Assembly: GCF_019669905.1 (NCBI RefSeq)
Contig: NZ_AP019777.1
Location: forward strand, 248,001-312,000
DNA length: 64,000 nt
Reading direction: 5' to 3'
Source: Methylomonas koyamae
GTDB taxonomy: Bacteria > Pseudomonadota > Gammaproteobacteria > Methylococcales > Methylomonadaceae
Made by a program: the position numbers and the translations under genes. Below the pieces are notes generated by a model. That model saw only the letters and a program-made list of their open reading frames with translations. It was not told the DNA's origin and did not search any database. Below are positions 55,558-64,000 of this stretch, one piece after another. How positions within the stretch are numbered: position 1 is the first letter of the stretch; each line of letters opens with the position of its first letter.

Positions 55558-57086
55558 GATTTTCCTCCGTTGAAAGAGACCTGTTGAATCGGTAAGGAAT
55601 CGGGGCTAGCGTTAACGTCGCTTTGGGCGGCGGCTTCCGCGTTTGCGGTCCAGCCGCCGCCGACCGCACGGTACAGCGCAATCCAGGCGGAGACGCGCTC
55701 CTGTTCCAGCGTTTTCAGCGCGAGTTCGGCGGACAACAGATTGCGGCGGGCGGTTTCGACGTCGAGCAGACTGCTCAAACCGTTTTGATTGAGCGCTTCG
55801 AGCGAGCGGTAGTTGGCGCGGTAACTGTCGACGGCGGCGCGGCCTTCCGGCAAGCGCAGCCCAGCGCTGTTCAGGCGGACCAGAGCTTCTTCCACCTCCT
55901 TGACCGCCGTGCGCGCCTTGTCGCGGAAACGGCTTGCGGCCGCCAGGTATTGTTGCTCGGCCACCGCCACGTCGGCGGCACGTTTGCCGGCGTCGAACAA
56001 GGGCAAACTCAGGGTTGGGCCGATGGCCCAAGTCTGGGCCAACATCAGCGCGGCGGCGTTGATGTTTTGCAGGGTAGGAGTAATGTTGCCGGACAGGCTC
56101 AGTTTCGGGAACTGTTTGGCCCGCTGCACGCCGATGTTGGCGCTGGCTTCGGCTACATCGCGCTCCGCGGCGGCAATATCCGGGCGTTGCAGCAACACCC
56201 CGGCCGGGATTGCGTCGATCCGAAACGCCGGCGGTTCCGGCAGTTTCGCTGCCTGTTCCGCGTCGGTGCCCAACAAGCCGCGCAGTTCGGATTCGTCCAG
56301 CGCCGTCAACGCCGCCAGGCCTTTTACCCCGCGCTCGCATTGGGCCTGCTGTTGCAGCACATTGCTACGGGCTTCGGCCGCGCCGGCCCTTGCCAAGGCA
56401 ACATCGCCGGCGGGGCGCAAACCGCTGTCGCCGGCGATTTCGATCAGCCGCGCCGATTCGCTACGCGATGCCCGGTCGGCCTGCAGAATTTGTACTTGGC
56501 TTAGGCAATAGCGGTAAGCCAGGTAGGCATTGGCGGTTTCAGCGGCGACGGTGACCCGGGCGTCGTGCCAGGCTGCGCTTTTCGCGGCCAACTGGCCGAG
56601 CGCAGCTTGCTGCTGCCGGGCCAGGCCGCCGAACAAATCGATTTCCCAACTGGATTGCAGGCCGGCGCTATATTGGTTCCAGACGAAAGGTTCGCCGCCG
56701 AAAGATGCCGAAGAACGCTTGCCGGCCAAGCTGGCATCCAGATTCGGCAACAGCGCGCCATCGGCCCCGGCCAGATTGGCGCGGGCTTGTTCGACGCGGG
56801 CCTTGGCCTCGGCTAGCGAAGCGCTTTGCCGTTCGGCGGCGTCCAGCAGGCGGGTCAAGGTCGGGTCGTTAAAGCGTTCCCACCAACGGATCAAGTCGCC
56901 GGCTGCGCCGCCATGGGCCGACCGGGCGACCGGGCCGGGCTGCGGTTCGTGCCAGCCGGTTACCGGCGGCAGCGGCTCGGCTTGGTAATCCGGGCCAACG
57001 GTGGCCAGTAAACCGCCCCCACCGCAGGCGGAAAGCAGCGGCAAGGGCAAGCTCCAGCCCAATGCCCGCCAGCGCTTATGCCGCAT
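55554..57086 (-). CDS. outer-membrane efflux lipoprotein (NodT family OMF)
   Basis: A 510-aa TolC-type channel. A lipobox LLSAC places the lipidated Cys at residue 21. Two OEP repeats follow: ADGALLPNLDASLAGKR...QSSWEIDLFGG in the first, and GVLLQRPDIAAAERDVAEAS with GNITPTLQNINAAAL in the second. It completes a tripartite efflux pump with the two downstream genes. The N-terminus overlaps the tetR stop by 11 nt. Confidence 0.95.
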   Translation of the reverse strand: MRHKRWRALGWSLPLPLLSACGGGGLLATVGPDYQAEPLPPVTGWHEPQPGPVARSAHGGAAGDLIRWWERFNDPTLTRLLDAAERQSASLAEAKARVEQARANLAGADGALLPNLDASLAGKRSSASFGGEPFVWNQYSAGLQSSWEIDLFGGLARQQQAALGQLAAKSAAWHDARVTVAAETANAYLAYRYCLSQVQILQADRASRSESARLIEIAGDSGLRPAGDVALARAGAAEARSNVLQQQAQCERGVKGLAALTALDESELRGLLGTDAEQAAKLPEPPAFRIDAIPAGVLLQRPDIAAAERDVAEASANIGVQRAKQFPKLSLSGNITPTLQNINAAALMLAQTWAIGPTLSLPLFDAGKRAADVAVAEQQYLAAASRFRDKARTAVKEVEEALVRLNSAGLRLPEGRAAVDSYRANYRSLEALNQNGLSSLLDVETARRNLLSAELALKTLEQERVSAWIALYRAVGGGWTANAEAAAQSDVNASPDSLPIQQVSFNGGKS

Positions 57087-57744
57087 GTTCGCCTCCTTGC
57101 GCCCGCCGCGCCGCTTCGCCGGCGACCATCGACACGGCGTAGCCGGCCAAACGTTCGGCCAGCGTGTCGACCGCTGCCGGCGTGTTCAGCAGCGGCGCCG
57201 AAACCGTTGCGATGACGTCCTGCCCGACGTAGAAATGCACGGCCATGCCGGTGATCGCAAACGCCAAGCGGTGCAGATCGTCGTCGGCGCGGTCTAGGCC
57301 CAGATGCGTTTTCAGCAATACCACCAGGCCGTCGTGTTGCGGTTTGATCTCGGCCTCTATCTCCTGTTGCCAGGCGCCGGTCGGTTCGATCATTTCCCGG
57401 AAATGCAGCTTCATGACCAATCCCAATTCTTCGCCCTTCTTTAACGGTTCCAGAAATTCGGCGAAGAAGCGGTGCAATACCTCCGGTAAGGGTAAATCGG
57501 CGTACTCGGCGATATTCGCACCGCAGGGCGATTCGCCCATAGGTTCGGTGAACGCGGCGCGGTACAGGCCGGCTTTGTCGCCGAAGTAATAGCGGATCGC
57601 CGAAATGTTGACGCCGGCGGCCTCGCAGATCTCGCGGGTGGAGGCGCCTTCGTAGCCTTTTTCGGCAAACAGCCGTAATGCGGCGCTGACCAATCGGCTG
57701 CGTGCGTCGCTGGTTTCGGTTTCGGCGTGAGGGGTTTTAGCCAT
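57076..57744 (-). CDS. TetR-family repressor (CerR-type C-terminal domain)
   Basis: A 222-aa regulator. The N-terminal helix-turn-helix reads SRLVSAALRLFAEKGYEGAS then TREICEAAGVNISAIRYYFG. The C-terminal half (HFREMIEPTGAWQQEIEAEI, plus IAFAITGM-like AFAITGMAVHFYVG) belongs to the TetR_C CerR/DUF1956 group. It heads the efflux operon and is preceded by two 18-bp palindromes, so it very likely represses itself and the pump until a ligand binds. Confidence 0.93.
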   Translation of the reverse strand: MAKTPHAETETSDARSRLVSAALRLFAEKGYEGASTREICEAAGVNISAIRYYFGDKAGLYRAAFTEPMGESPCGANIAEYADLPLPEVLHRFFAEFLEPLKKGEELGLVMKLHFREMIEPTGAWQQEIEAEIKPQHDGLVVLLKTHLGLDRADDDLHRLAFAITGMAVHFYVGQDVIATVSAPLLNTPAAVDTLAERLAGYAVSMVAGEAARRAQGGEHAA

Positions 57745-57768
57745 GGTGCTCCAAAAATGCTGAATATT

Positions 57769-57786
57769 AAATCAATCGATTGATTT
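57769..57786. promoter_or_regulatory. TetR operator, proximal copy
   Basis: A perfect 18-bp palindrome AAATCAATCGATTGATTT, 24 bp upstream of the tetR start. It shares the core ATCAATCGATTGAT with the distal copy 27 bp away, centre to centre, which puts the two sites about 2.5 helical turns apart. Confidence 0.85.
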
Positions 57787-57795
57787 GCAAATTAT

Positions 57796-57813
57796 CAATC
57801 AATCGATTGATTG
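57796..57813. promoter_or_regulatory. TetR operator, distal copy
   Basis: A perfect 18-bp palindrome CAATCAATCGATTGATTG with the same core as the proximal copy. Two identical cores in front of a TetR gene and its pump operon are strong evidence for autorepression by cooperative or two-dimer binding. Confidence 0.85.
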
Positions 57814-58137
57814 TCAATCGTCGACATCGAAATGCCGACAGCCGCGGTTAAACCGGAAGCACGGCGAATACAAAACCGGCACCGGCCGCGACCGGCAAAT
57901 ACTTAGCGAGAAGTGCTTCAGATCGGGCCAGCGAGCGGGTTGTTGCGGATCAGTGAAAACGGGAGAAGTTCAGGCAAGCCTTGGCACAGCCGTTTCGGCA
58001 AAGTCGGCGGCCAAGTACGGCGGCGTTGCCGGCTTCAGCTCCGGCGAATCCGGTGTTGGGCTGGGATGGGCGAACGGGTTCGCCTGGGGAAAGGTAGAAA
58101 GTCCGAGAGTTTGCCGGCGGCAACGCCCCCGGCAAGG
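57814..58137. other. 324-bp gap upstream of the efflux promoter
   Basis: Between the distal operator and the ubiA stop. The open frames on the plus strand have skewed, shadow-like composition and no family sequence. I see no repeats or RNA structure. The efflux promoter probably overlaps the operators just outside this gap. Confidence 0.5.
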
Positions 58138-58998
58138 TTACAGATACGCCAGAACCAGCCCGGTAAATACGGCGAGGCCGAACCAGTTGTTGTTCAAAAA
58201 CGCCTTGAAACAATTGGGCTTGTCGAAATGGAAGATCAGCTTTTGTTGGTAAACCGCAAAACCGGCCGCGGCCAGTAGCCCGGCATAATAGGGCCAGGCT
58301 AATTGGCGTTCGTGGCCGATCCAGAACAGCAAGCCCAGGATTACCGCCTGCAGGCCGCCGGTGATTTCCCGCACCCGGCTGCCGAACAAAATTGCCGTCG
58401 ATTTGACGCCGATTTTCAAGTCGTCGTCGATGTCGACCATCGCATACATCGTGTCGTAGACCAAGGCCCACAGCAAAACCGCAAGATACAAAATCCAGCC
58501 GACCAACGGAATGCTATCGGTTTGCGCGGCAAACGCCATCGGTACTGCGAAGCCGAATGCGGCGCCCAGATAAGCTTGCGGCAAATGGGTATAGCGTTTC
58601 ATAAACGGGTAGCTGGCCGCCAGAAAGGCGCCGACGAATGATAGCGCTATCGTGTACCAGTTCATCAGTAATACCAGGCTGAACGCGGTCAGGCACAGGA
58701 CCGCGAATACCAGCAAGGCCTCCTTGGGCGAGACGCGGCCGGCGGCGATAGGTCGTTGCTTGCAGCGGTCGACATGGGGGTCGAAATCGCGGTCGGCATA
58801 GTCGTTGATCACGCAACCGGCCGCCCGCATCAAAACCACGCCGGCGACGAATACCGCCAATACCAACGCATCCGGCTTGCCGTTGCCGGCAATCCATAAC
58901 GCCCACAGGGTCGGCCACAACAAAATGAAAATGCCGATGGGTTTGTCGAAACGGGCTAAAAGCCAATATTGGCGCAGGCGCTCGGTAATTTTATTCAT
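58138..58998 (-). CDS. ubiA: 4-hydroxybenzoate octaprenyltransferase
   Basis: A 286-aa membrane prenyltransferase of ubiquinone synthesis. The first Asp-rich motif is in VINDYADRDFDPHVDRCKQR (NDxxDxxxD) and the second in YDTMYAMVDIDDDLKIGVKS. LLARFDKPIGIFILLWPTLW is the family N-terminus. There are about eight helices. It is monocistronic here; no ubiC is adjacent. Confidence 0.97.
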   Translation of the reverse strand: MNKITERLRQYWLLARFDKPIGIFILLWPTLWALWIAGNGKPDALVLAVFVAGVVLMRAAGCVINDYADRDFDPHVDRCKQRPIAAGRVSPKEALLVFAVLCLTAFSLVLLMNWYTIALSFVGAFLAASYPFMKRYTHLPQAYLGAAFGFAVPMAFAAQTDSIPLVGWILYLAVLLWALVYDTMYAMVDIDDDLKIGVKSTAILFGSRVREITGGLQAVILGLLFWIGHERQLAWPYYAGLLAAAGFAVYQQKLIFHFDKPNCFKAFLNNNWFGLAVFTGLVLAYL

Positions 58999-59210
58999 CG
59001 CTGGGCTAAGAGTCGGGGTTTACGTGGGCAGTCGCGGATCGTGACGGCGCATTCTAATGCAAAACCGGCGAACGGCGGTTTTGGCCGAGTTGCCGCACGG
59101 TCGCCGAACCCGATTTGACACCTTAATATTAAGGCGGCCAACCCTTTGCCGACCGGGGTTGCCGCGCATCGGCGAGCCGGCGCCCTTCCGCCCTGCATGG
59201 CGATTTCGGA

Positions 59211-59216
59211 TATAAT
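59211..59216 (+). promoter_or_regulatory. -10 box of the glyQS promoter
   Basis: A consensus TATAAT 39 bp before the glyQ start, within GGATATAATCGGGCC. A weak -35 (TTCCGC at 59186-59191) lies 19 bp upstream. A 14-bp palindrome CCTTAATATTAAGG at 59121-59134 lies further up and could be a regulator site. Confidence 0.5.
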
Positions 59217-59249
59217 CGGGCCATTTTTACCAAACGAGTGGCTCTCAAC

Positions 59250-60164
59250 GTGTCGACTAGCAAAAACGATGTCTCAACTTTTCAGGGCCTGATTCTGACG
59301 CTGCAGGAATACTGGTCGAATCAGGGGTGCGTGTTGTTACAGCCTTTGGATCAGGAAGTCGGCGCCGGCACCTTTCATCCGGCGACGTTTTTGCGGGCGA
59401 TAGGCCCGGAGCCTTGGAACTCGGCTTACGTGCAACCGTCGCGCCGACCGACCGACGGCCGCTACGGCGAAAACCCGAACCGCTTGCAGCATTACTACCA
59501 GTTTCAGGTGATCATGAAGCCGTCGCCGGACAATATCCAGGAGCTGTACCTGGGCTCGTTGCGCCATTTGGGGCTGGATCTGCTGGAACACGACATTCGC
59601 TTCGTCGAGGACAATTGGGAGTCTCCGACTCTGGGCGCCTGGGGCTTGGGCTGGGAAGTCTGGCTGAACGGTATGGAAGTGACCCAATTTACCTATTTCC
59701 AACAAGTCGGCGGTCTGGAATGCCGGCCGGTGACCGGCGAAATTACCTATGGCCTGGAACGCATCGCGATGTATCTGCAAGGCGTCGAATCGGTATTCGA
59801 TCTGGTCTGGACTCAAGGCCCGCAAGGCGTGGTGACCTACGGCGACGTGTTCCACCAGAACGAGGTCGAGATGTCGGAGTTCAATTTCGACCTGGCCAAC
59901 GTCGATTTTCTGTTCAACTGCTTCGATACCTACGAACGCGAATGCTTGATGCTGCTGGAAAAAAACCTGCCGCTGCCGGCCTACGAAATGGTACTGAAAG
60001 CCTCGCATTCGTTTAACTTGCTCGACGCCCGCCACGCCATTTCGGTGACCGAGCGCCAACGCTACATACTCAGGGTGCGCAATATGGCCAAGTCGGTCGC
60101 CGAAGCGTATTACAATCGCCGGGAAGCGCTGGGCTTCCCTATTCTCGCCAGACAGGGAGCGTAA
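59250..60164 (+). CDS. glyQ: glycyl-tRNA synthetase, alpha subunit
   Basis: A 304-aa catalytic subunit of the alpha2beta2 glycyl-tRNA synthetase. It aligns from end to end by eye with E. coli Gly[59 protein letters not shown], and [21 protein letters not shown] chose the GTG at 59250 (GAGTGG 8 nt upstream, E. coli-like length); a GTG at 59238 is also in frame. It is 2 bp before glyS. Confidence 0.96.
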   Translation: MSTSKNDVSTFQGLILTLQEYWSNQGCVLLQPLDQEVGAGTFHPATFLRAIGPEPWNSAYVQPSRRPTDGRYGENPNRLQHYYQFQVIMKPSPDNIQELYLGSLRHLGLDLLEHDIRFVEDNWESPTLGAWGLGWEVWLNGMEVTQFTYFQQVGGLECRPVTGEITYGLERIAMYLQGVESVFDLVWTQGPQGVVTYGDVFHQNEVEMSEFNFDLANVDFLFNCFDTYERECLMLLEKNLPLPAYEMVLKASHSFNLLDARHAISVTERQRYILRVRNMAKSVAEAYYNRREALGFPILARQGA

Positions 60165-60166
60165 CC

Positions 60167-62236
60167 ATGACAGCGACCAACCATTTTCTATTCGAATTGG
60201 GCTGCGAGGAATTACCGCCCAAATCTTTAAAGCGGCTTAGCCAGGCTTTACTGGACAGCTTACTGACGAGTTTGCAGGATGCCGGCTTGAGTTACACCCG
60301 GGCCAGGGCTTACGCGACGCCGCGGCGCCTGGCGGTATTGATCGACGATTTACAGACTTTCCAGGCCGATAAAATCGTCGAAAAACGCGGCCCTGCACTG
60401 CAGGCGGCGTACGGACCTGACGGCGCACCGAGCAAGGCGGCGCTGGGTTTTGCCGCGAGTTGCGGCGCCAGTTTCGAGCAATTGGAGAAATTGGAAACCG
60501 ACAAAGGTTCGTGGTTGATTTTCAAACAAGCGGTGAAAGGCCAAGCGACGGCCGAGTTATTGCCCGACATCATCCGCAAAGCATTGGCCAATTTGCCGAT
60601 TGCCAAGCGCATGCGTTGGGGCAGTTTCGATGCCGAATTCGCCCGGCCGGTGCATTGGGCCGTCCTGTTGTTCGGCAGCGAAATCATCGTCACCGACATT
60701 CTCGGCCGTACCACCGGCCGGATCACCCGCGGCCATCGCTTTCACGCGCCGCAGGATTTGAGTATTCATGACCCGCACGAGTATCTGGATGTTTTAAAGC
60801 AGAAAGGCAAAGTGTTGGCCGATTTCGAGGAAAGGATGGCCGTAATCCGAGACGCGGCGAACCAGGCGGCGGAAAAAGTCGGCGGCGTCGCCCATATCGA
60901 GCCAGACCTGCTGGAAGAAGTGGCCGCACTGAACGAGTGGCCGGTGCCGGTGGTCGGTAATTTCGACGCCCGCTTTCTGGAGTTGCCGCAGGAAGTGCTG
61001 ATCACGACGATGCAGGCCAACCAGAAATATTTCCCGGTCAAAAACGCGCAAGGCGGTTTGCTGCCGCATTTCATCACCTTCGCCAATATCGAAAGCTCGC
61101 GGCCGGATTCGATTCGGGCCGGCAACGAGCGGGTGGTCTTGCCGCGCCTGGTCGATGCCGAATTTTTCTGGAAGCAGGACAGGAAGCAATCCTTGGCGGA
61201 GCGGGTGGACAGCTTGAAAACCATCGTGTTCCAGAAAGACCTGGGAACCTTGTTCGACAAAACCGAACGCGTGGCGAATCTGGCCGGTCTGGTTGCCGAA
61301 CAACTCGGCGCCGACGCCGGCTTAGCCAAGCGTGCGGCTTTGCTGGCCAAAACCGATTTGATGACCAATATGGTCGGAGAGTTCGCCAACCTGCAAGGCA
61401 CGATGGGCCGTTATTACGCGATTGCCGACGGCGAAGATTTGGCTGTAGCCTATGCATTGGAAGAGCAGTATTTTCCTAAGCAGTCCGGCGGCGAAATCCC
61501 GCAGACGCCGGTCAGCGTCGCGTTGGCTTTGGCGGAAAAGGTCGACACATTGGCCGGTATTTTCAGCGCCGGCCTGATTCCGACCGGCGATAAAGACCCG
61601 TATGCCTTACGCCGGGCTGCGATAGGTATTTTGCGGATACTGGTCGAAAACGGCTTGGCGCTGGATGTTGCGGAATTGCTGGATGCGGCGCTGGCCCAAT
61701 TCGGCCACGCTTTCGACCGGAGCGAAACCCGGCAAAAACTGGTCGGCTTTATTTTCGACCGCCTGAAGGGCTATTGCCTGGACCAGGGCTTCTCCAGCGA
61801 CGAATTCGAGGCGGTGTTGGCGGTAAATCCGACCCGGCCGTTCGATTTCTGGCAACGCCTCCGCGCCGTGAAAGACTTCCGCGCCCTGCCCGAAGCGGAA
61901 AGCTTGGCCGCCGCTAACAAGCGGATCGGCAATATCCTGAAAAAATCCGAGCAAGCGCCGGCCGAGCAGATCGGTATGTTGGTCGAAACCGCGGAGAAAA
62001 ACCTGCTTGCCGCCGCCGAACAGTCGGAGGCGGATATCGGGCCGTTATTGGCGGAACAGAATTATGCGCTGGCGCTAAGCCGTTTGGCGCAGTTGCGCGA
62101 CAGCGTCGACGCTTTCTTCGATAATGTGATGGTCAATACCGACGACCCAGCGCTGCGTAGTAGCCGTCTGGCGCTGCTGGCCAAATTGTCCAACCAATTT
62201 TTACAAATCGCCGATATTTCCAAGCTGCAATCGTGA
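60167..62236 (+). CDS. glyS: glycyl-tRNA synthetase, beta subunit
   Basis: A 689-aa subunit that binds tRNA-Gly and is required for charging. Typical N-terminus FELGCEELPPKSLKRLSQAL, then RAYATPRRLAVLI, GFAASCGAS, RMRWGSFDAEFARPVHW, HRFHAPQDL and EVLITTMQANQKYFPV. The C-terminal half contains the DPYALRRAAIGILRIL and anticodon-binding-like helical region. Cotranscribed with glyQ. Confidence 0.97.
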   Translation: MTATNHFLFELGCEELPPKSLKRLSQALLDSLLTSLQDAGLSYTRARAYATPRRLAVLIDDLQTFQADKIVEKRGPALQAAYGPDGAPSKAALGFAASCGASFEQLEKLETDKGSWLIFKQAVKGQATAELLPDIIRKALANLPIAKRMRWGSFDAEFARPVHWAVLLFGSEIIVTDILGRTTGRITRGHRFHAPQDLSIHDPHEYLDVLKQKGKVLADFEERMAVIRDAANQAAEKVGGVAHIEPDLLEEVAALNEWPVPVVGNFDARFLELPQEVLITTMQANQKYFPVKNAQGGLLPHFITFANIESSRPDSIRAGNERVVLPRLVDAEFFWKQDRKQSLAERVDSLKTIVFQKDLGTLFDKTERVANLAGLVAEQLGADAGLAKRAALLAKTDLMTNMVGEFANLQGTMGRYYAIADGEDLAVAYALEEQYFPKQSGGEIPQTPVSVALALAEKVDTLAGIFSAGLIPTGDKDPYALRRAAIGILRILVENGLALDVAELLDAALAQFGHAFDRSETRQKLVGFIFDRLKGYCLDQGFSSDEFEAVLAVNPTRPFDFWQRLRAVKDFRALPEAESLAAANKRIGNILKKSEQAPAEQIGMLVETAEKNLLAAAEQSEADIGPLLAEQNYALALSRLAQLRDSVDAFFDNVMVNTDDPALRSSRLALLAKLSNQFLQIADISKLQS

Positions 62237-62781
62237 CCGGGCGTTACGTGATTCTGGACCGGGACGGCACCATCAACGTCGATTCCGACGAGTTCATCAA
62301 ATCCGCCGCTGAATGGCTGCCGTTGCCCGGCAGCCTGGAAGCCATAGCGATGCTGAACCGCCATGGTTTTCGCGTTGCGGTGGTCAGTAACCAGTCCGGA
62401 ATTGCCAGAGGCTTATTCGATTTGGCAACGCTGGGCGCAATTCACGCCAAAATGTTGCAACTTACCCGTGCCGCCGGCGGTGAAATCGAGGCGATTTATT
62501 ATTGCCCGCACGGCCCCGACGACCATTGCGATTGCCGCAAACCCAAAGCCGGCTTGTTTCGCCGCTTGGCCGACGACAAGCGCATCGATTTGAGCGCGAC
62601 CTTTGCCGTCGGCGATTCGTTGCGCGACGTACAGGCCGCGGAGACGGCCGGCGCCAAGCCGATACTTGTCAAAACCGGCAAAGGTTTGCAAACCCTTAAC
62701 GACAACCCACAACTAGACGTTCCCGTTTTCGACAATCTTTATGACGCAGCCGCATATATCGTCTCGGAAAGCCGACTTTAG
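62233..62781 (+). CDS. gmhB: D-glycero-beta-D-manno-heptose-1,7-bisphosphate 7-phosphatase
   Basis: A 182-aa HAD phosphatase of LPS heptose synthesis. The nucleophile is in VILDRDGTINVDS (DxDGT), motif II in VAVVSNQSGIARG, and the zinc loop CPHGPDDHCDCRKPKAGL is the GmhB signature. VGDSLRDVQAAETAGAKPIL holds motif III/IV. The GTG start at 62233 overlaps the glyS TGA. It overlaps plsC by 41 nt at its end. Confidence 0.95.
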   Translation: MTGRYVILDRDGTINVDSDEFIKSAAEWLPLPGSLEAIAMLNRHGFRVAVVSNQSGIARGLFDLATLGAIHAKMLQLTRAAGGEIEAIYYCPHGPDDHCDCRKPKAGLFRRLADDKRIDLSATFAVGDSLRDVQAAETAGAKPILVKTGKGLQTLNDNPQLDVPVFDNLYDAAAYIVSESRL

Positions 62782-63499
62782 AGTTTATCTGGGCTCTACC
62801 TTATTGTTCATCTACATCGTAATCTCGACGCTGATCGTCGGGGTGGCGATTTTAGGCGGTTTTTTTCTGCCGTTTCATTGGCGTTATAAATTCGCCGATA
62901 TCTGGATCGATTGCCTGCTCTATATGCTGAAGTTGTGCTGCGGACTCAGCCACGAGGTTGAGGGCCTGGAGCACATTCCGCAGGTCGGCGCGGCTATCGT
63001 GCTGAGCAAGCATCAATCGGCTTGGGAAACCGTGGCGCTGCGGCAATTTATTCGGCCGCAAACCGCGGTCTTGAAAAAATCGCTGCTGCAGATTCCGTTC
63101 GGCGGCTGGGCGTTGGCAACTTTAAAGCCGATTGCCATAGACCGGCAGAACCAAAAGGAAGCCTTAAAAATGTTGATCGATCAGGGTATCGAGCGCTTGC
63201 AGGAGGGGTTGTTCGTCGTGGTGTTTCCGGAAGGCACCAGAGTGGCGCCAGGCGCGCACAAAAAATTTAATGCCGGCGGCGCTATGCTTGCTCAGAAATC
63301 GGGGTTTCCGGTGATTCCTTTAGCGCACAATGCCGGTGAATTTTGGCCGCGTAACAGCTTTTTGAAGTATCCCGGCGTGATTAAAGTGAAAATCGGTCCG
63401 CCGATCAGCACCGTCGATAAAAAGTCGAAAGATATTAATGCCGAAGCCGAAGCGTGGATAACGCAGGCTATGGTGAAAATCGAAGCGGAAAAAAATTGA
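62741..63499 (+). CDS. plsC: 1-acyl-sn-glycerol-3-phosphate acyltransferase
   Basis: A 252-aa membrane acyltransferase that makes phosphatidic acid. The catalytic motif is KHQSAWET (Hx4E in place of the usual Hx4D) and the acceptor motif VVFPEGTRVAPG is intact; KKSLLQIPFGGW is also typical. One N-terminal transmembrane helix spans about residues 18-42. The 41-nt overlap with gmhB is unusually long but no later start keeps the membrane helix. Confidence 0.93.
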   Translation: MTQPHISSRKADFRVYLGSTLLFIYIVISTLIVGVAILGGFFLPFHWRYKFADIWIDCLLYMLKLCCGLSHEVEGLEHIPQVGAAIVLSKHQSAWETVALRQFIRPQTAVLKKSLLQIPFGGWALATLKPIAIDRQNQKEALKMLIDQGIERLQEGLFVVVFPEGTRVAPGAHKKFNAGGAMLAQKSGFPVIPLAHNAGEFWPRNSFLKYPGVIKVKIGPPISTVDKKSKDINAEAEAWITQAMVKIEAEKN

Positions 63500-63520
63500 G
63501 GTTTATTTTTCGCCGGCCAC

Positions 63521-63550
63521 AAAAAAGGCCCGGATGCAACGGGCCTTTTT
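63521..63550. terminator. bidirectional rho-independent terminator
   Basis: Stem GGCCCG/CGGGCC flanked by A6 and T5 tracts (AAAAAAGGCCCG ... CGGGCCTTTTT), between the convergent plsC and small-lipoprotein genes. A loop of 7 nt. Confidence 0.92.
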
Positions 63551-63565
63551 GTTAAGCAAGTTTGT

Positions 63566-63688
63566 TTACAGCTGTACTGATGAGGTAGCGCTGGAAACTT
63601 TTTGTTTAGATGCATCAGGATTGTCCATGCATCCGCTCAGGCCGGCAATCATCAGGGTCATGGCCATTAATGACAGTACTTTTTTCAT
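63566..63688 (-). CDS. 40-aa lipoprotein
   Basis: An ORF of 40 codons too short for most ORF calls. It has GGAGG 4-5 nt before the ATG and encodes a signal peptide MKKVLSLMAMTLMIAGLSGC with lipobox LSGC (Cys20), then MDNPDASKQKVSSATSSVQL. The mature peptide is only 21 residues long. It is a paralogue of the lipoprotein at the window's end (both CMD[ND]PD after the lipobox). Convergent with plsC. Confidence 0.82.
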   Translation of the reverse strand: MKKVLSLMAMTLMIAGLSGCMDNPDASKQKVSSATSSVQL

Positions 63689-63814
63689 AATTCCTCCAAA
63701 TCAAAAATTTTAATTTTACGTGCTCGGCAATCGAACACGGGAGTTCTTATAACACGGCTAAAAACCGATACGCAAATCGAGCCTCATTATCAAATTGTCA
63801 AGCCCCGTAACGAA

Positions 63815-63838
63815 TAAGGCCCGCAATTGCGGGCCTTA
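63815..63838. terminator. hairpin, probable terminator of the last lipoprotein gene
   Basis: A perfect 24-bp palindrome TAAGGCCCGC / GCGGGCCTTA around AATT, 33 bp past the stop of the second lipoprotein gene. On the minus strand it is followed by TTCG, not a long T run, so termination may be partial. Confidence 0.6.
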
Positions 63839-63871
63839 CATCAGGAGTCTGAAATCCTGTAACGGCTACGA

Positions 63872-64000
63872 TTATTTTGCACCGCTGCCTTGTTGGTTAG
63901 TAGAGCCGTAACCTTTTGGTTTTGGGTTGCCTTGGTCTGGATCGTCCATGCAACCGGCCAAGCTCACCATAACCATAACCATAGCCAAAACAGAAAATAC
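63872..64000 (-). CDS. small lipoprotein, N-terminus cut by window edge
   Basis: The 42 visible codons include the end of a signal peptide (VFSVLAMVMVMVSLAGC, lipobox LAGC) and the mature peptide MDDPDQGNPKPKGYGSTNQQ then GSGAK. The first few residues lie outside the window. It shares the CMD[ND]PD start with the lipoprotein 184 bp downstream, so the two arose by tandem duplication. Confidence 0.8.
   Translation of the reverse strand, partial: VFSVLAMVMVMVSLAGCMDDPDQGNPKPKGYGSTNQQGSGAK

Noticed and set aside
57785..58278. Open frames across the gap upstream of the efflux operators
   Set aside because: Overlap the operators and run into antisense ubiA; no motif or ribosome binding site supports them.

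Overview
The window looks like chromosome of a gammaproteobacterium, most plausibly a type I methanotroph (order Methylococcales, Methylomonas-like). The basis is the high-GC coding sequence, the gammaproteobacterial gene order (M16-M16-rsmD-coaD-ferredoxin, glyQ-glyS-gmhB-plsC), a ThiS-ThiG fusion of the kind I associate with methanotrophs, and a PEP-CTERM-type protein. No methane oxidation gene lies in the window, so the placement is inferred. I saw no rRNA, tRNA, CRISPR array or transposase gene.

Layout. 1-3.7 kb: two-component regulator, a BFD-like iron-sulfur protein with a small helical partner, thiazole synthase (ThiS-ThiG fusion) and DAHP synthase. 3.9-9.6 kb: a DUF155 protein, then a cobalamin operon on the minus strand (B12 riboswitch, btuB, a BtuM-like S-component, cbiB, cobD). 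9.7-17.5 kb: housekeeping genes (GNAT, ferredoxin, coaD, rsmD, an M16 peptidase pair, heme O synthase, YbiB-like protein, flavoprotein).

17.5-21.7 kb is an accessory island. It starts with one integron gene cassette: a core site, an HNH nuclease gene and a 60-bp attC. An Mrr-like nuclease follows, then three single-gene modules (DUF805, a frameshifted YopT-like protease, a PEP-CTERM protein), each bounded by copies of one hairpin-containing repeat. The core genome resumes with fabV and trpD. A second accessory segment (24.1-27.1 kb) separates trpD from trpC. It holds a toxin/antitoxin pair with a third mini-ORF, inverted copies of a roughly 200-bp repeat around two AT-rich genes, and a 129-bp MITE-like element.

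27.1-38.6 kb: trpC, a kinase/phosphatase-like overlapping pair, convergent peptidoglycan enzymes (MepK-like and LdtD-like) sharing a terminator, a protein with four DSVLxRH repeats, a full-length 5-oxoprolinase, a DCC protein and an RRM protein. 38.9-46.3 kb: hisB-H-A-F-I, pepN, psiE, DUF423 and moaB. 46.4-51.1 kb: an AI-2E family transporter, a lone cytochrome P450, and a NIT-domain protein paired with a chemoreceptor that has almost no periplasmic domain. 51.3-57.8 kb: a tetR-OMF-MFP-RND efflux operon with two perfect 18-bp palindromic operators. 58.1-64 kb: ubiA, glyQS, gmhB, plsC and two tandem small lipoproteins, the last cut by the window edge.
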